Both the position numbers and the translations under genes were made by a program. A stretch of DNA of 8,642 bases from Frankiaceae bacterium (GTDB lineage Bacteria > Actinomycetota > Actinomycetes > JADGOU01), in NCBI GenBank assembly GCA_017882835.1, contig JADGOU010000106.1:1-8642 (forward strand), written 5' to 3'. Positions 5,178 to 8,642 of the stretch are shown here, one piece after another. Every line of letters begins with the position of its first letter. The stretch's first letter is position 1. Below the pieces are notes generated by a model, which ran no database searches, was not told where the DNA came from, and was given only the letters and a program-made list of their open reading frames with translations.

Positions 5178-6601
5178 TGGCGAGCAGACCCCGACCAGCA
5201 CGACCGGCGCACCGCTGTACGGAGTGCGGCCTGACGGTGCCGCGATGGGTCGGTCGCTGCCCGGAGTGCCAGGCCTGGGGGTCGATAGCGGCTGTCGGCG
5301 AACCCTCTGTCGCCGCGCTGCGGCTGGCGCCCGGTCCGGTCACCTCCGCCGCGGTGCCCATCGCCGACGTCGACGCCGAGGCGGCCACGGCGCGCTCGAC
5401 CGGGGTGCCCGAGCTGGACCGAGTGCTCGGCGGCGGGCTCATCCCGGGCGCCGTGGTCCTGCTGGCAGGCGAGCCCGGCGTCGGCAAGTCCACGCTGTTG
5501 CTAGAGGCGGCGGCCCGCTTCGCGACGCCAGAAACGCCAGCCCTGCTCGTCACCGGGGAGGAGTCGGCAGCCCAGGTGCGGTTGCGCGCCGCCCGCACCG
5601 GGGCGCTGGCCCCGGCGCTCTACCTCGCGGCCGAGACCGACCTCGCCGCCGTCCTCGCCCACGTCGACGCGGTTCAACCCGGGCTGCTGGTCGTCGACTC
5701 GGTGCAGACGCTCGCCGCGGGCGATGTCGACGGCGCGGCAGGGGGCATCACCCAGGTCCGGGCAGTGGCCGCGACGCTGATCGCGCTGGCCAAGCAACGC
5801 GGGCTCTCGACCATCCTGGTCGGACACGTCACCAAGGACGGCGGCATCGCTGGTCCCCGGCTGCTCGAGCACGTCGTCGACGTGGTGCTGCAGTTTGAAG
5901 GGGAGCGACACTCCACCCTGCGGTTGGTCCGCGCCGTCAAGAACCGGTACGGCGCCACCGACGAGATCGGCTGCTTCGAGATGAGCGACGCCGGCATTCG
6001 CGGCCTGCCGGACCCGTCGGGATTGTTCTTGTCCCGACGGCCGGAGCCGGTGGCCGGCACGTGCGTCACCGTCACGCTCGAGGGCCGCCGCCCACTGCTC
6101 GCCGAGGTGCAGGCCTTGGTAGCCGCTTCGCCGCTGGCCGCACCGCGTCGCGGTACGTCGGGTCTGGACGCCGCCCGGGTCGCCATGGTGCTCGCGGTCC
6201 TGGAGCGACGCGGTCGGGTTCCCTTAGCCAGCCGGGACGTCTACACCGCCACCGTCGGTGGGGTGCGGCTCGCCGAGCCCGGTGTCGACTTGGCGGTGGC
6301 ACTGGCGGTGGCGAGCGCCGCCGCCGACCGGGCACTGCCGCCGGACCTGGTTGCCGTCGGGGAGGTGGGGCTGGCCGGGGACCTGCGGCCGGTCGCCTCG
6401 ATCAGCCGCCGGTTGGCCGAGGCGGCTCGGCTCGGTTTCACCCGCGCGCTGGTGCCGGCCGGCTTGGCGCCAGAGTCGACGTCGCGGTCGGCCGCTTCCG
6501 GCGGGTCGGCTCGCGGGCCGACAACCTCCGGATCCGCCTTGCGGATCCGCGAGGTGACCGACCTGGGGCAGGCACTGATGGCGCTGGGGTCGGTCCGATG
6601 A
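5177..6601 (+). CDS. radA: DNA repair/branch-migration ATPase RadA (Sms)
   Basis: The 474-residue product has full RadA architecture. An N-terminal C4 zinc finger uses Cys14, Cys17, Cys28 and Cys31. The RecA-like ATPase has Walker A GEPGVGKS (98-105), Walker B LLVVDSVQT and the RadA signature KNRYG (255-259). A C-terminal Lon-like domain includes VALAVASAA and GEVGLAGDLRPV. RadA is a hexameric helicase-like ATPase that drives branch migration in recombination and repair. In Bacillus and mycobacteria it binds and inhibits DisA. The canonical signature is KNRFG, so Tyr replaces Phe here. A Ser/Gly/Thr-rich insert (about residues 434-452) lies near the C-terminus. ATG 5177 was chosen because the zinc finger begins 13 residues later, as in homologues, and upstream GTG codons lack Shine-Dalgarno sequences. 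Its own -10 box suggests separate transcription from the lipoprotein gene. Confidence 0.96.
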   Translation: MASRPRPARPAHRCTECGLTVPRWVGRCPECQAWGSIAAVGEPSVAALRLAPGPVTSAAVPIADVDAEAATARSTGVPELDRVLGGGLIPGAVVLLAGEPGVGKSTLLLEAAARFATPETPALLVTGEESAAQVRLRAARTGALAPALYLAAETDLAAVLAHVDAVQPGLLVVDSVQTLAAGDVDGAAGGITQVRAVAATLIALAKQRGLSTILVGHVTKDGGIAGPRLLEHVVDVVLQFEGERHSTLRLVRAVKNRYGATDEIGCFEMSDAGIRGLPDPSGLFLSRRPEPVAGTCVTVTLEGRRPLLAEVQALVAASPLAAPRRGTSGLDAARVAMVLAVLERRGRVPLASRDVYTATVGGVRLAEPGVDLAVALAVASAAADRALPPDLVAVGEVGLAGDLRPVASISRRLAEAARLGFTRALVPAGLAPESTSRSAASGGSARGPTTSGSALRIREVTDLGQALMALGSVR

Positions 6602-6700
6602 CGTTTCGAGCGGCCGGCACCTGGCCTCGGGCGAGCCAAGAAGCGAGCGGCGCCCGGCTCGACCGGCTGGCCGACCGGGGTCGGCCGCCCGGGTCGGCGC

Positions 6701-6729
6701 CTTACACCGCCCGTCCGGCTGCCTACACT
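6701..6729 (+). promoter_or_regulatory. Promoter upstream of disA
   Basis: CTTACA (6701-6706) matches four of six positions of TTGACA. It is followed after exactly 17 bases by TACACT (6724-6729), a good TANNNT -10. Transcription would start near 6736-6738, giving a leader of about 58 bases before the disA GTG. This is the best promoter-like sequence in the window and implies disA can be expressed independently of radA. Confidence 0.55.
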
Positions 6730-6741
6730 GGCAACCAGGGA

Positions 6742-6776
6742 CGCCGGTCGGCCGCACGGCCGCGACGCGCCCGGCG
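6742..6776 (+). other. Structured 5' leader of disA
   Basis: Within the inferred leader, CGGCC (6749-6753) and GGCCG (6758-6762) form a 5-bp stem with loop GCAC. CGCCGG (6742-6747) and CCGGCG (6771-6776) can close an outer 6-bp stem. The structure ends 7 bases before the GGAGGAG ribosome-binding site (6784-6790). It could modulate translation, but it does not match any riboswitch I recognise, and GC-rich DNA forms such stems easily. Confidence 0.3.
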
Positions 6777-6794
6777 ACAACACGGAGGAGCCGC

Positions 6795-7880
6795 GTGCCC
6801 GCGTCGATCCTCGAGGACCCGATGCGGGCGACCCTGGCTGCGGTGGCGCCGGGCACCGCCCTGCGCGACGGGCTCGAGCGCATCCTGCGCGGGAACACCG
6901 GCGGCTTGATCGTCCTGGGCTATACTAAAGCGGTCGAGGCGCTGTGCAGTGGCGGCTTTACGCTGGACGTCGAGTTCTCCGCCACCCGGTTACGTGAGCT
7001 GGCGAAGATGGACGGCGCCATCGTCCTCGATGACACCCACGGCCGGATTGTGCGCGCGGCCGCCCATCTGGTCCCCGACCCCTCGATCCCGACCGAGGAG
7101 TCCGGCACCAGGCACCGCACGGCCGAACGGGTCGCCCGCCAGACCGGTCTGCCGGTGATCTCGGTGAGCCAGTCGATGCGGATCATCGCGCTCTACGTCA
7201 GTGGTCGTCGGTACGTGCTCGACGACTCTGCGGCCATCCTGTCCCGGGCGAACCAGGCCCTGGCTACCCTCGAGCGCTACAAGCTCCGCCTGGACGAGGT
7301 GGCGGGCACGCTGTCCGCGCTGGAAATCGAGGACCTGGTCACCGTTCGGGATGCCATGGCCGTTAGCCAGCGGCTGGAGATGGTGCTGCGAATCGCCAGC
7401 GAGATCGAGGGCTACGTCGTCGAGCTCGGCAGCGACGGCCGGCTGCTGGCCCTGCAGCTCGACGAGTTGATGGCCGGGGTGGATGCGGAGCGCGAACTGG
7501 TGATCCGGGACTACATGCCGGCGAACAGTGGGCGCAAGTCGCGGACCGCCGAGGAGATCCTCGCCGACCTCGACTCGTTGTCAGCGAGCGACCTGCTCGA
7601 CCTGACGGCGATCGCCAAGGGGGTGGGCTATCCCGCTGGTGCCGACTCGCTGGAGTCAGCGGTCAGTCCGCGGGGCTATCGACTCCTGGCCAAGGTGCCC
7701 CGACTGCCCCAAACGGTGGTGGACCGGCTGGTCGAACACTTCGGCGGCCTGCAAAAGCTGCTTGCTGCCACTATCGAGGACCTGCTTGCGGTCGAGGGCG
7801 TCGGGGAGAGCCGGGCGCGCGGCGTCCGGGAAGGCCTGTCCCGGCTCGCCGAGTCATCCATCCTGGAGCGCTACGTCTGA
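6795..7880 (+). CDS. disA: DNA integrity scanning diadenylate cyclase DisA
   Basis: The 361-residue protein matches the length and architecture of DisA. The enzyme condenses two ATP into the second messenger c-di-AMP while its octamer scans DNA for branched or damaged structures. The N-terminal DAC domain has the catalytic DGA motif (73-75, in KMDGAIVLDD) and the ATP-binding RHR motif (106-108, in GTRHRTAERVARQTG). A helical linker follows (LSRANQALATLERYKLRLDEV). The C-terminal helix-hairpin-helix DNA-binding region includes LLAVEGVGESRARGVREGLSRLAE. The GTG start is supported by GGAGGAG (6784-6790) 4 bases upstream. Location directly after radA fits the known inhibition of DisA by RadA. Its own promoter lies in the 193-base gap. 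Codons TAT ACT AAA at 6921-6929 are unusually AT-rich for this gene. Confidence 0.97.
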   Translation: MPASILEDPMRATLAAVAPGTALRDGLERILRGNTGGLIVLGYTKAVEALCSGGFTLDVEFSATRLRELAKMDGAIVLDDTHGRIVRAAAHLVPDPSIPTEESGTRHRTAERVARQTGLPVISVSQSMRIIALYVSGRRYVLDDSAAILSRANQALATLERYKLRLDEVAGTLSALEIEDLVTVRDAMAVSQRLEMVLRIASEIEGYVVELGSDGRLLALQLDELMAGVDAERELVIRDYMPANSGRKSRTAEEILADLDSLSASDLLDLTAIAKGVGYPAGADSLESAVSPRGYRLLAKVPRLPQTVVDRLVEHFGGLQKLLAATIEDLLAVEGVGESRARGVREGLSRLAESSILERYV

Positions 7881-7893
7881 CCCTGATCTGGGC

Positions 7894-7910
7894 GGTCTGA
7901 GCGGTCAGCC
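7894..7910. terminator. Weak bidirectional hairpin between disA and cheW
   Basis: GG-T-CTGA (7894-7900) and TCAGCC (7905-7910) can pair as a 6-bp stem with one bulged T around loop GCGG. It sits in the 24-base convergent gap and overlaps the cheW stop codon. Such placement suits a shared terminator, but the stem is short and there is no U-tract. Confidence 0.2.
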
Positions 7911-8354
7911 AACCAGGGCCGTAACCATCCGACCGATGTCGACGACGAACAGTGGACCACCGTCGAGGCGCAGCACATCGACGACGTACGCCGGGAGAGC
8001 GCGCGGCGGCCCGTCCCCCGCCGCCGGCAGTTCGGCGCATCCGAGTACGCCGAGCACCTCGTCGACCACGAAGCCGGTCTGCTGGTCGAGCCCACCAGTC
8101 AGCGGCGAGCCCTCCCTGCCCCCCAGCCCCCCGGTCAGCACCAGCACGTAAGCGGGCCGATCGAGTGCCCGCCGGGGATCCCGGACGTCCACCACGGGCA
8201 GCGGTTCACCGCGCAGGTCCAGCACTCCGGCCAGCGCACCGGCCATCGCCGGCAACACGGCCAGCCGGTCGAGCCGGACCACCTCCCGGATCATCTCGAC
8301 CGCGGTGGCGTACCGCTCGCAGCCGATTCGGAACGTCACGTATCCGGCGCTCAC
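7905..8354 (-). CDS. CheW-domain chemosensory coupling protein
   Basis: The 149-residue protein consists almost entirely of one CheW domain. It has the opening YVTFRIGCERYATAVEMIREVV, the central GVLDLRGEPLPVVDVRD, and the closing PAYVVDVLRLDGGPLFVVDIGRMV. CheW proteins bridge chemoreceptors and the histidine kinase CheA. GTG 8354 was chosen because it forms a GTGA overlap with the stop of the upstream gene, indicating translational coupling. An in-frame GTG at 8384 would add ten residues. Neither has a clear Shine-Dalgarno. A Gly-rich segment (about residues 65-75, GGLGGREGSP) interrupts the middle of the domain. It is convergent with disA, which ends 24 bases away. No receptor or CheA is in the window, so the pathway output is unknown. 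Confidence 0.88.
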   Translation of the reverse strand: MSAGYVTFRIGCERYATAVEMIREVVRLDRLAVLPAMAGALAGVLDLRGEPLPVVDVRDPRRALDRPAYVLVLTGGLGGREGSPLTGGLDQQTGFVVDEVLGVLGCAELPAAGDGPPRALPAYVVDVLRLDGGPLFVVDIGRMVTALVG

Positions 8355-8642
8355 TTCGGGCCCGACCGGCGGCGCGGTGGACACCGGAGCACGGTCGGTG
8401 GATGGCGCGGCTGCTCGGCCCCGGCGGCCAGCCCGGAGGACGCCGCCCGCGCCCCTAACGAGCGGCACAGGATCGCCAGCTCGGCCGCGGTGCGACCGCC
8501 GAGCTCGGCGTCCTCCCCAGCCACACCGCCGGCCGCAAGCGCATCGGCAGCCGAGCAATAACAGCGCGCGGCGGCCGTGAACTCGCCGAGCCGGACGAGC
8601 ACCCCGGCCAACACGAACTGGGGCAGGCCGGCTGACGGCTCG
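8351..8642 (-). CDS. C-terminal part of a TPR-like protein, possibly CheR-TPR
   Basis: The reading frame is open from the window edge to TGA at 8351 and is GC-rich at third positions, so it is likely real, with its start outside. The visible 96 residues begin EPSAGLPQFVLAGVLVRLGEF. The stretch FVLAGVLVRLGEFTAAARCYCSAADAL fits a TPR-like helix pair (lG-y-eAa-y--Al), shown here in two overlapping pieces of one region. A second Ala/Leu-rich helix (RTAAELAILCRSLGARAA) follows, then a Pro/Arg-rich tail. It overlaps cheW by four bases, so both belong to one operon. CheR methyltransferases with C-terminal TPRs often precede a CheW gene (the WspC-WspD arrangement), which suggests that identity. No catalytic part is visible, so this remains inference. 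Confidence 0.5.
   Translation of the reverse strand, partial: EPSAGLPQFVLAGVLVRLGEFTAAARCYCSAADALAAGGVAGEDAELGGRTAAELAILCRSLGARAASSGLAAGAEQPRHPPTVLRCPPRRRSGPK

Noticed and set aside
4558..5598. Minus-strand 346-residue open frame across the lipoprotein and radA
   Set aside because: It crosses two well-supported plus-strand genes and the terminator/promoter between them, and has a biased composition with no motifs.
6531..6551. Two GGATCC palindromes close together near the radA 3' end
   Set aside because: They lie in radA coding sequence in the Gly/Ser-rich insert and its boundary; no evidence for a site beyond chance in GC-rich DNA.
1..8642. CRISPR arrays, tRNA or rRNA genes, transposons, phage genes
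   Set aside because: No repeat-spacer pattern, no cloverleaf-like conserved arms, no transposase or integrase motifs, and no terminal inverted repeats were seen.

Overview
This window reads as chromosomal DNA of a high-GC actinobacterium. GC is high throughout, GTG and TTG starts are common, Shine-Dalgarno sequences are strong GGAGG types, and one gene looks leaderless. It also encodes a small SCO4848-type membrane protein, a DisA c-di-AMP synthase and an actinobacterial-style RadA. The genus cannot be fixed from the sequence. CheW and a probable CheR/TPR remnant at the right end suggest a lineage with chemosensory systems, such as motile-spore or related actinomycetes. I see no tRNA, rRNA, CRISPR array, insertion sequence or phage remnant.

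Left part (1-4322) is a compact natural-product locus. A small two-helix membrane protein (2-394, +) converges on a tight minus-strand operon. That operon is transcribed as UbiG-like methyltransferase (3318 to 2563), acyl-CoA-dehydrogenase-fold flavoprotein (2552 to 1344) and type III polyketide synthase (1330 to 257). Its genes are 10 and 13 bases apart, and each non-ATG start is supported by a well-placed Shine-Dalgarno. A UbiA prenyltransferase (3447-4322) is read divergently across a 128-base gap that carries a 29-base interrupted palindrome. Together these enzymes could build an aromatic polyketide lipid, methylate it and attach an isoprenoid chain. The composition resembles clusters for alkyl-dihydrogeranyl-methoxyhydroquinones, but no classical FAD hydroxylase is visible here. 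The flavoprotein lacks the usual catalytic glutamate, so it may supply the oxidation step instead.

Middle part (4323-7880, +) holds a lipoprotein with a degenerate PCuAC-like copper-chaperone fold, then radA, then disA. RadA is a DNA branch-migration and recombination ATPase. DisA makes c-di-AMP while scanning DNA, and in other bacteria RadA inhibits it, so the adjacency is functionally meaningful. The three genes appear to be separately promoted: a hairpin follows the lipoprotein gene, a leaderless-type -10 precedes radA, and a good -35/-10 pair plus a structured leader precede disA.

Right end (7905-8642, minus strand) holds a CheW coupling protein, convergent with disA. It overlaps by GTGA the tail of an upstream gene whose C-terminus is TPR-like. 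This looks like the downstream end of a chemosensory operon that lies mostly outside the window.
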